Positions 8,418 to 16,128 of a stretch of 49,762 bases of DNA are shown piece by piece. The notes under the pieces are model-generated. The model was not told the DNA's origin. It saw only the letters and a list, made by a program, of their open reading frames with translations, and ran no database searches. The DNA comes from Syntrophomonas sp. UBA4922 (GTDB taxonomy: Bacteria; Bacillota; Syntrophomonadia; Syntrophomonadales; Syntrophomonadaceae), in NCBI GenBank assembly GCA_002398825.1, contig DHBS01000013.1, positions 41,357 to 91,118 of the forward strand, read 5' to 3'. Every line of letters starts with the position of its first letter. Within the stretch, counting starts at the first letter, position 1. Made by a program: the position numbers and the translations under genes.

Positions 8418-9461
8418 ATGGTTGAAATGAGTGAAATCAAGGTTATGCGCAAGAAAAACACCATGTTAATGCTGGCCGCCCTATTGATACTGCTAAGCCT
8501 GGGCCTTTGGGGAGGGCAACTCCTTTCCCGGCAGTATCAGCCGGTAGATCCCGGTGATCTTAATTGGATAGATCTTAATATCCCCCCGGCCAGCAACGCG
8601 GCCGGGATTGCCGCGTTATTGAAATCACAGGATTTGATCCGCAATGAGGACTTCTTTCTGGCCTATTGCCGTCAGCAGGGTTTGGACAACCAGCTCAAGG
8701 CGGGCCATTACCGTTTTTCCAGGAGTCAAGGATTGGCTGAAATTGCCTCGGCCATTGCCGAGGGAAGGGTAGTCAAGCTGTCTTTAACCATACCGGAAGG
8801 CTATACCGTTGACCAGATAGGCGAACTGCTGGTCGGCAGGGGTATATGCAGCCCTGAGGAATGGAAGCAAGTGGCCGGCGACGACTATGATTTTTCCTTT
8901 CTCAAAGCACAGCGTTCCTCTGCGGTTAAGCATCCTTTAGAGGGTTTCCTTTTCCCTGACACCTATACTATTGAAGAATCCACCTCCGCCAAGGAAATTG
9001 TAAAAATAATGCTGACCCGCTTTGAAACCGTATGGAACGACCAATTCGCCGGGCTGGCACAGGCGCAGAATCGCAATATGATGGAAGTGGTCACCACTGC
9101 TTCCTTGATTGAGGAAGAAGCCGGGATAGCAAGCGAGAGGGCCCAGATCGCCGGGGTCATAAAGAACCGGCTGGATATGGACATGCTCCTGCAGATAGAC
9201 GCCACTGTACTGTATTGTCTGGGTACCAATAAACCTGTAGTTACATATGCTGACTTACAGGTGAACTCGCCCTATAATACCTACCTATACCCCGGTTTGC
9301 CGCCTGGACCGATCGCCTGCCCGGGTCAGGCCTCTATCCAAGCTGCCCTGGCACCGGAGAACCACCACTATTTGTATTATGTTGCCCGAGGAGACGGCAG
9401 CCATGAATTTACCGCCACCTTTGGCGAACACCTGGCAGCTCAGCGCCGCTATGCAAACTAA
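8418..9461 (+). CDS. mltG: endolytic murein transglycosylase MltG
   Basis: A 347-residue YceG-like protein that cleaves nascent glycan strands at the membrane and helps set chain length. It has an N-terminal membrane anchor (about residues 13-35), a LysM-like region (GHYRFSRSQGLAEIASAI), the EGFLFPDTYTI motif, the catalytic glutamate region TTASLIEEEAG near residue 230, and the C-terminal SPYNTYLYPGLPPGPI signature. It corresponds to YrrL of Bacillus, which sits in the same order relative to ruvX and yrzB. ATG 8418 and ATG 8427 are both possible starts; the ribosome binding site is weak. Confidence 0.95.
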   Translation: MVEMSEIKVMRKKNTMLMLAALLILLSLGLWGGQLLSRQYQPVDPGDLNWIDLNIPPASNAAGIAALLKSQDLIRNEDFFLAYCRQQGLDNQLKAGHYRFSRSQGLAEIASAIAEGRVVKLSLTIPEGYTVDQIGELLVGRGICSPEEWKQVAGDDYDFSFLKAQRSSAVKHPLEGFLFPDTYTIEESTSAKEIVKIMLTRFETVWNDQFAGLAQAQNRNMMEVVTTASLIEEEAGIASERAQIAGVIKNRLDMDMLLQIDATVLYCLGTNKPVVTYADLQVNSPYNTYLYPGLPPGPIACPGQASIQAALAPENHHYLYYVARGDGSHEFTATFGEHLAAQRRYAN

Positions 9462-10749
9462 ACCTGCCTTTTCAAGTCAATCACAGCTTTGCGAAGACCT
9501 GAGCCATCTTCGGCCGGAGCTTTTAATGCCGGCCGGCGACCTGGAAAAATTGGAGACCGCCTTGCTTTTTGGCGGGGATGCGGTATATGTCGGCGGCCAG
9601 GAATATAGTCTGCGGGCTTATGCCGGCAACTTTGACCTGGCAGCTCTCGGCCAGGGCGTAAAATTTGCCCGGAGTATGGGCAAAAAGGTTTATGTGGCAG
9701 TGAACATCCTGGCGCATAACCGCCACCTCAAAGAATTGCCTCATTATCTGGAGAAGCTTGCCGAGCTTAATGTAGACGGCTTGATTGTGTCGGATCCGGG
9801 AGTCATCAAACTGGCCCGGCGCTGCGCACCCCGGATTCCTATTACGGTCAGTACCCAGGCCAATGTGAGCAATTACGAAAGCGCTGCGGTGTTCAAGGAT
9901 ATGGGCGCCGCCAGGATTGTACTGGCCCGGGAATTGTCGCTGGATGAGATATCTGCTATCAAGGCCCGGGTAGGGATGGAAATCGAAGTCTTTATCCACG
10001 GGGCCATGTGCGTATCTTATTCAGGACGCTGCCTGTTGTCATATTATATGACCGGGCGCAGCGCCAATCAAGGCGCTTGCGCTCATCCCTGCCGTTACCG
10101 CTATGCCCTGCAGGAAGAGAAGCGCCCCGGGCAATACTACCCTATTGAAGAAGATCAGCATGGCACCTACATTCTCAACTCCAGGGACCTGTGCCTGTTG
10201 GATTATATCCCGCAACTGATCGAGGCCGGGGTTGATGCCTTTAAAGTGGAGGGGCGCATGAAAAGCCCCCTCTATACCGCCGTGACGGCTCGAGTTTATA
10301 GACAGGCTATCGATAAATGGCTGCAAAGCCGTTCCCCTTATTCGCCCCCGGATCTGGAAGCCTGGCGCCTTGAACTGCGGGGCATAGCCACCCGGCCTTA
10401 TACCACCGGTTTTATTTGCGGTTCTGCAGATGAGCTACAAGACACCGCCAAAACGCCTCGGGACGATTATCATTTCGAGTTCTGCGGGATGGTAAAGGGC
10501 CGCGATCAGGAGAGGGGCAGAATCGAGGTTGAACAGAGGGCTAATTTTGGCCGGGGTGAAGACCTGGAGATCATGATTCCGCCGCAAGATATCAGACCAT
10601 TAACCCTCACAGAGCTTTATGACAGTGACGGAATGCCTTTGGACCGCGCCCGCCATGCCCGGCAGCGGGTTTGGATACCCTCATCGGAGCCCGTTCTGCC
10701 AAATTCAATATTGCGCCGGGTGTTAAGGAGGGCAGGCCGTGCAGAATGA
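9403..10749 (+). CDS. peptidase U32 family protein (TrhP/RlhA-like tRNA hydroxylation)
   Basis: A protein of about 448 residues belonging to family U32. It has the conserved opening RPELLMPAGDLEKLETAL, a TIM-barrel-like core, and the U32 signature EVFIHGAMCVSYSGRCLLS with further cysteines in GACAHPCRYRY (iron-sulfur ligands in characterised relatives). Bacillus YrrN/YrrO (TrhP1/P2), encoded in the matching position near mltG, are required for 5-hydroxylation of tRNA U34, so a tRNA modification role is more likely than proteolysis. ATG 9403 has GAGGAG nine bases upstream and overlaps mltG by 59 nt; ATG 9451, with an 11-nt overlap, is the alternative start. Confidence 0.9.
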   Translation: MNLPPPLANTWQLSAAMQTKPAFSSQSQLCEDLSHLRPELLMPAGDLEKLETALLFGGDAVYVGGQEYSLRAYAGNFDLAALGQGVKFARSMGKKVYVAVNILAHNRHLKELPHYLEKLAELNVDGLIVSDPGVIKLARRCAPRIPITVSTQANVSNYESAAVFKDMGAARIVLARELSLDEISAIKARVGMEIEVFIHGAMCVSYSGRCLLSYYMTGRSANQGACAHPCRYRYALQEEKRPGQYYPIEEDQHGTYILNSRDLCLLDYIPQLIEAGVDAFKVEGRMKSPLYTAVTARVYRQAIDKWLQSRSPYSPPDLEAWRLELRGIATRPYTTGFICGSADELQDTAKTPRDDYHFEFCGMVKGRDQERGRIEVEQRANFGRGEDLEIMIPPQDIRPLTLTELYDSDGMPLDRARHARQRVWIPSSEPVLPNSILRRVLRRAGRAE

Positions 10750-10963
10750 TTGCGGCAATATTTGGCTGACGGTAAATCCCGCAGATATCGATTTGTTAAA
10801 CAAAATAATCGAGGGTTACGAGCACCTGGGGGTCTTATCCACTATAGACCGCCATAACGGCCTGGTGGTAGTGCGGGGAACCGCGGACACCCGCCGGGAT
10901 TTAATGCATATCTTGACTAATTTGCCTTTCGAGATTTCCATCAAAAACGGACCCGCTGTATAA
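10739..10963 (+). CDS. DUF4911 domain protein
   Basis: A 74-residue protein starting at GTG 10739, inside the end of the U32 gene (11-nt overlap), behind AAGGAGGG. The sequence has one compact alpha/beta unit (IWLTVNPADIDLLNKIIEGY, then GLVVVRGTADTRRD) and resembles DUF4911 proteins, small clostridial proteins that often sit between U32 and penicillin-binding protein genes. The fold suggests a ligand- or nucleic-acid-binding module, but no function is known. The overlap indicates translational coupling. Confidence 0.75.
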   Translation: MQNDCGNIWLTVNPADIDLLNKIIEGYEHLGVLSTIDRHNGLVVVRGTADTRRDLMHILTNLPFEISIKNGPAV

Positions 10964-11017
10964 GCCTGATATGATGAGACCATGCTACATTTAAAGGCAG
11001 AAAAAGGGGGCTTGGCA

Positions 11018-12727
11018 GTGCGCCGACGTATTGCCCTGGTGGCTTTCATGATGCTGTTTATTTTTGTTTTTCTGGCCGGCAAGCTGTCCTGGGATCAGGT
11101 GATAAACGGCCGTAAGCTGGCCCGCGCCGCAGTGCAGATGAGAAGTCAGACCATTGAGCTGAAAGAGTACCCGCGGGGCGTTATTCTGGATCGCAATGGC
11201 ATCCCTCTCACCGATAGCACCAAAGATTATGCCCTCTATGCTATGCCGGGGGTGATAAACACTCACTATGCTGGAGACGGCAACCTTCAGGCGGCCTTTA
11301 ACCGGGTTGAATCCCTTCTGGCTCCCTATCTGAATGAAGACACCGAACAAGAAATCAAACAGAACCTGAGCCAGGTGAGAGATCAGGACCGGTCACTGAT
11401 CAGAATAGCTTCCCGCCTCGGCGATGAGGAGGTGGAGGCCTTGCTTGATCTGGACATACAGGGGGTGATCGTAGCTCCTATGATAAAAAGGTACCGGGAT
11501 GACGGTTTTATGGCCCACCTGCTGGGGTATGTCGGCCCGACAGGAAACAGCGGGCAATCAGGCATCGAAAAAAGCTATGATCACATCCTGGCCAATTCCA
11601 CTGCCGAGCTGGAATTAGTTTCAACGGTGGATGCCCGCAATACGGTTATAAAAGGGTTGATGTTTAAACTGCGTCAGGAACAGGAAAACTCCCGGGGCAC
11701 GGTGGCTTTGACCATTGACAAGCGCATTCAGGAACTGGCTGAAACAGCCATGAACCGGCACGTGGACCGCGGGGCGGTGGTGGTGATGGACATCGAAACC
11801 CGCCAGGTTTTAGCCATGGCCAGCAGGCCCGGTTTCAATCCCTACGATGATATCAGCCTGATAATAGCCAGCGACCCTTATAGCACCCTTACCAACCGGG
11901 CCTTAAGCAGGTATCACCCCGGCTCCATCTTTAAAATACTGGTAGCCGCAGCAGCTTTAGAAGAAGGAGCCGTCACCGTTGACGATTATTTTGAATGCGA
12001 TGGGGCCTACGATTTTAATTCTCAGGTGTCCATTTCCTGTCTGAAAAAAGAAGGTCATGGCCGGATTGATCTGACCACTGCATTTACGCGTTCCTGTAAT
12101 CCCAGTTTTATAGCGGTCGGGGAAGCTTTGGGCAGAAACAATTTAATGAAATATGTGGAGCGGTTCCACCTCACTGATGAAACCCTTCAAGGTTATGTGG
12201 CTGACACTGATTACAGCTATGTGAATATTGAAGCCGGACCTGCCGCACTGGGGAATGCTTGTGTGGGGCAAAAAGGGGTGATGCTCACTCCATTGCAATT
12301 GACCTCCATGATTGCGACGATCGCCGATGAGGGTTTCTGGAAAGCGCCTTCCCTGGTGCGCTACAGCGTAGATCAGTATGGCAGCACAGAAGTCTGGCCT
12401 GATCAATCCAAGCAAAAAGTAATCAGCCTGGAAACTGCCGCCGTGATGCGGCAGATGATGGAAAAAGTGATTACAGAAGGGAGCGGCCAGAGCGCCGCCA
12501 TGCAGGAAGTGCCAATTGCAGGGAAAACCGGTACCAGTCAGACCGGCACAATTGATAATAGTACCACCCCTCCCCGTGAAATACTCAACGCTTGGTTTGG
12601 CGGATACTTCCCCGCCGCTGAACCCCGCTTTGCTATCGTGGTTCTGGCTGAAGACGGTGAAAGCGGCAGCAAAGACGCTGCCCCGGTGTTCCGCGACATC
12701 GTACAGGGAATGATGAATTACTATTAA
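11018..12727 (+). CDS. class B penicillin-binding protein (peptidoglycan transpeptidase)
   Basis: A 569-residue high-molecular-weight PBP. A single N-terminal membrane segment (about residues 5-24) is followed by the dimerisation/pedestal domain (PRGVILDRNGIPLTDS near 47) and the transpeptidase domain. The three catalytic motifs are intact: SxxK in HPGSIFKI (Ser303), SxN in TRSCNPSF, and KTG in AGKTGTSQTG (Lys503). It crosslinks peptidoglycan outside the membrane, as PBP2/FtsI/SpoVD-type enzymes do; no PASTA domain is present, so it is not a typical SpoVD or PBP2x. I chose GTG 11018 because AAGGGGG (11004-11010) is ideally placed; ATG 10982 lacks a site. Confidence 0.9.
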   Translation: MRRRIALVAFMMLFIFVFLAGKLSWDQVINGRKLARAAVQMRSQTIELKEYPRGVILDRNGIPLTDSTKDYALYAMPGVINTHYAGDGNLQAAFNRVESLLAPYLNEDTEQEIKQNLSQVRDQDRSLIRIASRLGDEEVEALLDLDIQGVIVAPMIKRYRDDGFMAHLLGYVGPTGNSGQSGIEKSYDHILANSTAELELVSTVDARNTVIKGLMFKLRQEQENSRGTVALTIDKRIQELAETAMNRHVDRGAVVVMDIETRQVLAMASRPGFNPYDDISLIIASDPYSTLTNRALSRYHPGSIFKILVAAAALEEGAVTVDDYFECDGAYDFNSQVSISCLKKEGHGRIDLTTAFTRSCNPSFIAVGEALGRNNLMKYVERFHLTDETLQGYVADTDYSYVNIEAGPAALGNACVGQKGVMLTPLQLTSMIATIADEGFWKAPSLVRYSVDQYGSTEVWPDQSKQKVISLETAAVMRQMMEKVITEGSGQSAAMQEVPIAGKTGTSQTGTIDNSTTPPREILNAWFGGYFPAAEPRFAIVVLAEDGESGSKDAAPVFRDIVQGMMNYY

Positions 12728-12768
12728 AAACCCGCTGCGTATCAGGACGGAATATGTAAATAAATTGC

Positions 12769-12808
12769 TTTGACCTTTATTGACTATTAATAAGGTGCAT
12801 ATTATAAT
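12769..12808 (+). promoter_or_regulatory. dnaK operon promoter with CtsR-type operator
   Basis: A near-consensus sigma-A promoter, TTGACT (12780-12785), 17-bp spacer, TATAAT (12803-12808), lies about 125 bp before dnaK. Overlapping its -35 is TTTGACC-TTT-ATTGACT (12769-12785). Read on the other strand this is AGTCAAT-AAA-GGTCAAA, one mismatch from the CtsR tandem heptad consensus RGTCAAA-NAN-RGTCAAA. No CIRCE element is present. Repressor binding here would block the promoter directly. Downstream of the promoter is a 5' leader of roughly 115 nt without other obvious signals. Confidence 0.72.
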
Positions 12809-12932
12809 AAAAGACAGATATTAGGAAAGCTGGTGACTGATTTAAGGCTGCTTCACCCAGCCGGATGAAAAATACCATATTTATATTTCAATATGAGTTT
12901 GGCTCATGATTTACTTGAGGAGGTGTATAGTA

Positions 12933-14810
12933 ATGGCCAAAGCAGTTGGAATTGACCTGGGTACGACCAACTCCGTTGTCGCAGTGATTGAGGGGGGGAG
13001 CCCCACGGTTATAATAAATGCCGAAGGATCTAGAACAACACCTTCGGTAGTTGCTTTTAAAGAGGGAAAAGGCCGCCTGGTGGGACAGGTTGCCAAGCGC
13101 CAAGGAGCCTTGAATCCTGAAAAGACCTTTTACTCGGTAAAAAGATTTATCGGACGGCGTTTTAAAGAGGTTGAAGACGAGCGCAAGCTGGTGCCCTACC
13201 AGGTTAGCGCGGGGCCGGCTGATGCGGTTCGATTCAAGGTTGATGACAAATTCTATGCTGCGGAAGAGATTTCCGCAATGATATTGAGCAAGCTGGCGGA
13301 GGATGCTTCCAATTACTTGGGAGAAAAGGTGGTCGATGCGGTTATCACCGTACCGGCTTACTTTAACGACGCCCAGCGCCAGGCTACCAAAGACGCCGGA
13401 AAAATCGCGGGGTTAAATGTTTTGAGAATAATAAATGAACCGACCGCTGCCGCCCTGGCCTATGGTTTGGAAAAGAAGACTAATGAAACCATACTGGTCT
13501 TTGACCTGGGCGGCGGGACTTTTGACGTGTCCATCCTGGAGGTCGGGGACGGGGTTTTTGAAGTGAAATCCACTAATGGGGACACTCATCTGGGAGGAGA
13601 CAATTTTGACAAGGCTATCGTGGATTGGCTGGCGGAGGAATTCAAAAAGGATTACGGCATCGACCTGAGGAAAGACAAACAGAGTCTGCAGCGCTTGACT
13701 GAAGCGGCGGAAAAGGCCAAAGTAGAACTTTCCAGCGTATTGGAGACCCAGGTTAGTCTGCCGTTTATTACCGCGGATGCCGATGGACCCAAACACCTGG
13801 ATATAAAATTGACCCGGGCAAAATTTGAAGATCTGGTGCACGACCTGGTTGAAAGACTGCGCCAGCCCATTAAATCGGCTCTGGCAGATGCCAGGCTAAA
13901 CGCCCCGGATATTGACGAGGTCATTCTGGTGGGCGGTTCTACCCGGGTGCCGGTGGTGCAAAAGCTGGTTGAAGAACTCACCGGAAAAAAGCCCAACATG
14001 AGCGTAAATCCCGACGAGGTTGTAGCGGTGGGAGCAGCCATTCAGGCCGGGGTATTGTCCGGTGAGGTCAAGGACGTGGTCTTACTGGATGTGACCCCCT
14101 TATCCCTGGGGGTGGAAACCATGGGCGGTATCATGACCCGCATCATTGAGCGCAATACCACCATTCCGGTGCGCCGCAGTGAAGTATTTTCCACTGCCGA
14201 TGATAATCAGCCCGCGGTTGATATCCATGTCTTGCAGGGTGAGCGGGAAATGGCCCGTGACAATCGTTCTCTGGGACAATTCAAGCTGGAGGGGATTCCG
14301 CCTGCACCGCGGGGGATACCGCAGATTGAGGTTACCTTTGATATCGATGCCAACGGTATTCTCAAAGTTACCGCCAAAGATAAGACCAGCGGCAAGGAAC
14401 AGCAGGTTACTATCAGCGGCTCCTCGAACCTGGATAAGGGCGAGATCGACAAGATGATCAAAGACGCCCAGAACTTTAACGCGGAAGACCGCAGACGGCG
14501 CGAAGAGGCGGAAAAGCGCAACCAGGCTGACGCTCTGGCTTATCAGGTAGAGCGGCAGTTGAGCACCATGGCAGATCAATTGCCAACAGCTGATAAAGCC
14601 GGCATAGAGGAGAAATTGGAACAACTGAAAAAAGCCATTAAAGACGGCAGTTCCAGTGCGGCCCTGGACGATCTGATGAGCCAGCTGAACGAGGCGGCCC
14701 AGGCCATGGCGAATGCGGGGCATAAGGCATCAGAGCCCGGCGCCGCCGCTCAGACGGACGGCGACGATGTTATTGATGCCGAATATGAAGAAAATAAATC
14801 ATCCCGTTAA
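12933..14810 (+). CDS. dnaK: Hsp70 chaperone DnaK
   Basis: A 625-residue Hsp70. The ATPase domain has the phosphate loops GIDLGTTNSVVAV and VFDLGGGTFDVSI and the linker-proximal VVLLDVTPLSLGVE. The substrate-binding domain follows from about residue 390, then the helical lid and an acidic tail ending DDVIDAEYEE. It binds unfolded proteins with the J protein encoded 15 bp downstream. ATG 12933 follows GAGGAGGTG with ideal spacing. In most Firmicutes dnaK lies in hrcA-grpE-dnaK-dnaJ; here the cluster has neither hrcA nor grpE and instead resembles the actinobacterial dnaK-dnaJ-hspR-clpB arrangement, so this may be a second, specialised DnaK. Confidence 0.97.
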   Translation: MAKAVGIDLGTTNSVVAVIEGGSPTVIINAEGSRTTPSVVAFKEGKGRLVGQVAKRQGALNPEKTFYSVKRFIGRRFKEVEDERKLVPYQVSAGPADAVRFKVDDKFYAAEEISAMILSKLAEDASNYLGEKVVDAVITVPAYFNDAQRQATKDAGKIAGLNVLRIINEPTAAALAYGLEKKTNETILVFDLGGGTFDVSILEVGDGVFEVKSTNGDTHLGGDNFDKAIVDWLAEEFKKDYGIDLRKDKQSLQRLTEAAEKAKVELSSVLETQVSLPFITADADGPKHLDIKLTRAKFEDLVHDLVERLRQPIKSALADARLNAPDIDEVILVGGSTRVPVVQKLVEELTGKKPNMSVNPDEVVAVGAAIQAGVLSGEVKDVVLLDVTPLSLGVETMGGIMTRIIERNTTIPVRRSEVFSTADDNQPAVDIHVLQGEREMARDNRSLGQFKLEGIPPAPRGIPQIEVTFDIDANGILKVTAKDKTSGKEQQVTISGSSNLDKGEIDKMIKDAQNFNAEDRRRREEAEKRNQADALAYQVERQLSTMADQLPTADKAGIEEKLEQLKKAIKDGSSSAALDDLMSQLNEAAQAMANAGHKASEPGAAAQTDGDDVIDAEYEENKSSR

Positions 14811-14825
14811 TGGAGGCAGTAGATT

Positions 14826-15836
14826 ATGTCAGTGCAATATCAGGATTATTACCAGGTTCTGGGGGTGGAGCGCAACGCTGATCCCAAACAGATTAAGGCG
14901 GCCTACCGCAAACTAGCGCGGAAATGGCATCCTGATCTGCACACCGGGAAAAAGAAAGACGAAGCGGAAGAGAAATTCAAGCAGATCAATGAAGCCTACG
15001 AAGTACTGAGCGACCCCGATAAAAGGGCTAAATATGACCGTCTGGGGAGCAACTGGCGGGCGGGGGATCAATTCACCCCCCCGCCCGGCAGTGACGGTTT
15101 CTATACCTACACCAGCACTGATTTCGATCCGTCAGACCTGGGAGGCTTCAGCAGCTTCTTTGATGTTTTGTTCGGTGGAAGACAACGCGGCCGGCAGTCC
15201 CAGACCGATTTCGGCTCTTATTATTATGATCGGCCCCGGCGAGGTGAAGATGTGGAAAGCCAAGTCGATATCACTCTGGAAGAAGCCTTGCATGGCGGCG
15301 CCAGATCCTTCGCCATCAGCAGCGCTTCCACCTGCCCGGAGTGCCACGGCCAGGGGTTTAAGGATCAAGGCTTCTGCCAGCGCTGCGGCGGCACCGGTTC
15401 GATACCCGAGCGGAAGACCCTGCAGGTCAACATCCCTGCCGGTGTATATCAGGGCAGCCGCATCCGCCTGAAAGGACAGGGGGGAGAGGGGTTTAACGGC
15501 GGTCCGCGCGGCGACCTGCACCTGAAGGTCAATATCCTGCCCCACCCCCTGTTTAAACTACAGGAAAGTGACATTGAATCAGAGTTGACCGTCACCCCCG
15601 AGCAGGCTGTTCTGGGGGATAAAATGCCGGTTCCCACCCTGGAGGGCAGCATCACTATGACGGTTCCGCCGGGGAGCCATAACGGGCAGCGCATGCGCAT
15701 CAAGGGCAAGGGACTGCCCAGGAAAGACGGGACCCGCGGAGACCAGTACGTCAGAATAAAAATCGATATACCGCGTAATTTGAGTGAAGCGGAACGCGAT
15801 CTGTACAGGCAGCTACAGGAGATTCGAAAAAGGTAG
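14826..15836 (+). CDS. J-domain co-chaperone with a reduced zinc finger (DnaJ/CbpA type)
   Basis: A 336-residue co-chaperone. The N-terminal J domain has HPD at residues 35-37. A Gly/Phe-rich linker (DLGGFSSFFDVLFGGR) follows, then a C-terminal client-binding domain (NIPAGVYQGSRIRLKGQG; TVPPGSHNGQRMRIKGKG). Only two CxxCxGxG repeats are present (CPECHGQG at 170 and CQRCGGTG at 184) instead of the four of canonical DnaJ, enough for one zinc site. It is therefore intermediate between DnaJ and CbpA. It stimulates DnaK ATPase through HPD. It lies between dnaK and the CbpM-like gene, a pairing that fits CbpA. Confidence 0.93.
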   Translation: MSVQYQDYYQVLGVERNADPKQIKAAYRKLARKWHPDLHTGKKKDEAEEKFKQINEAYEVLSDPDKRAKYDRLGSNWRAGDQFTPPPGSDGFYTYTSTDFDPSDLGGFSSFFDVLFGGRQRGRQSQTDFGSYYYDRPRRGEDVESQVDITLEEALHGGARSFAISSASTCPECHGQGFKDQGFCQRCGGTGSIPERKTLQVNIPAGVYQGSRIRLKGQGGEGFNGGPRGDLHLKVNILPHPLFKLQESDIESELTVTPEQAVLGDKMPVPTLEGSITMTVPPGSHNGQRMRIKGKGLPRKDGTRGDQYVRIKIDIPRNLSEAERDLYRQLQEIRKR

Positions 15837-15846
15837 GAGAGTACTT

Positions 15847-16119
15847 ATGAGCATCTACAGAGTATACTTCCATGATGAAGGGGAGCCGATGCCATTATCG
15901 CAAATCGATATCCATCCAGAATTCCTGCAGTTGCTGGCGGAGCTTGGAATTATCGAAATTAGGAATCACCGCATCGACAGCTGCTGCTTGACACGGATTT
16001 CAAAAATTATGCGCATCAGGCAGAGGCTGGGGGTAAATATAAACGCAGCCGCTATAATCGTGGAATTATTGGAGCGAATCGAATCCCTGGAGGACGAAAT
16101 CGAACACTTGAAGAAATGA
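15847..16119 (+). CDS. CbpM-like / MerR-type chaperone modulator
   Basis: A 90-residue protein starting at ATG 15847 behind GTAGGAGAG. The segment LQLLAELGIIEIRN, a middle helix ISKIMRIRQRLGVNINAAA and a C-terminal coiled coil (LERIESLEDEIEHLKK) match the organisation of CbpM, which binds and inhibits the CbpA J domain. They also match the wing-less MerR-like half of HspR. A gene at this position encodes HspR, the repressor of the dnaK operon, in actinobacteria. The N-terminal DNA-recognition helix of HspR is not evident, so a J-domain modulator is preferred; feedback control of the operon remains possible. Confidence 0.75.
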   Translation: MSIYRVYFHDEGEPMPLSQIDIHPEFLQLLAELGIIEIRNHRIDSCCLTRISKIMRIRQRLGVNINAAAIIVELLERIESLEDEIEHLKK

Positions 16120-16128
16120 GGTGATTAG

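Noticed and set aside
12728..12932. CIRCE element upstream of dnaK
   Set aside because: The sequence TTAGCACTC-N9-GAGTGCTAA is not present in the gap.
13413..14723. Long minus-strand open frames opposite dnaK
   Set aside because: They have no ribosome binding site or protein-like pattern and are explained by codon bias of dnaK on the other strand. The same applies to frames opposite alaS, clpB and the glycosyltransferases.
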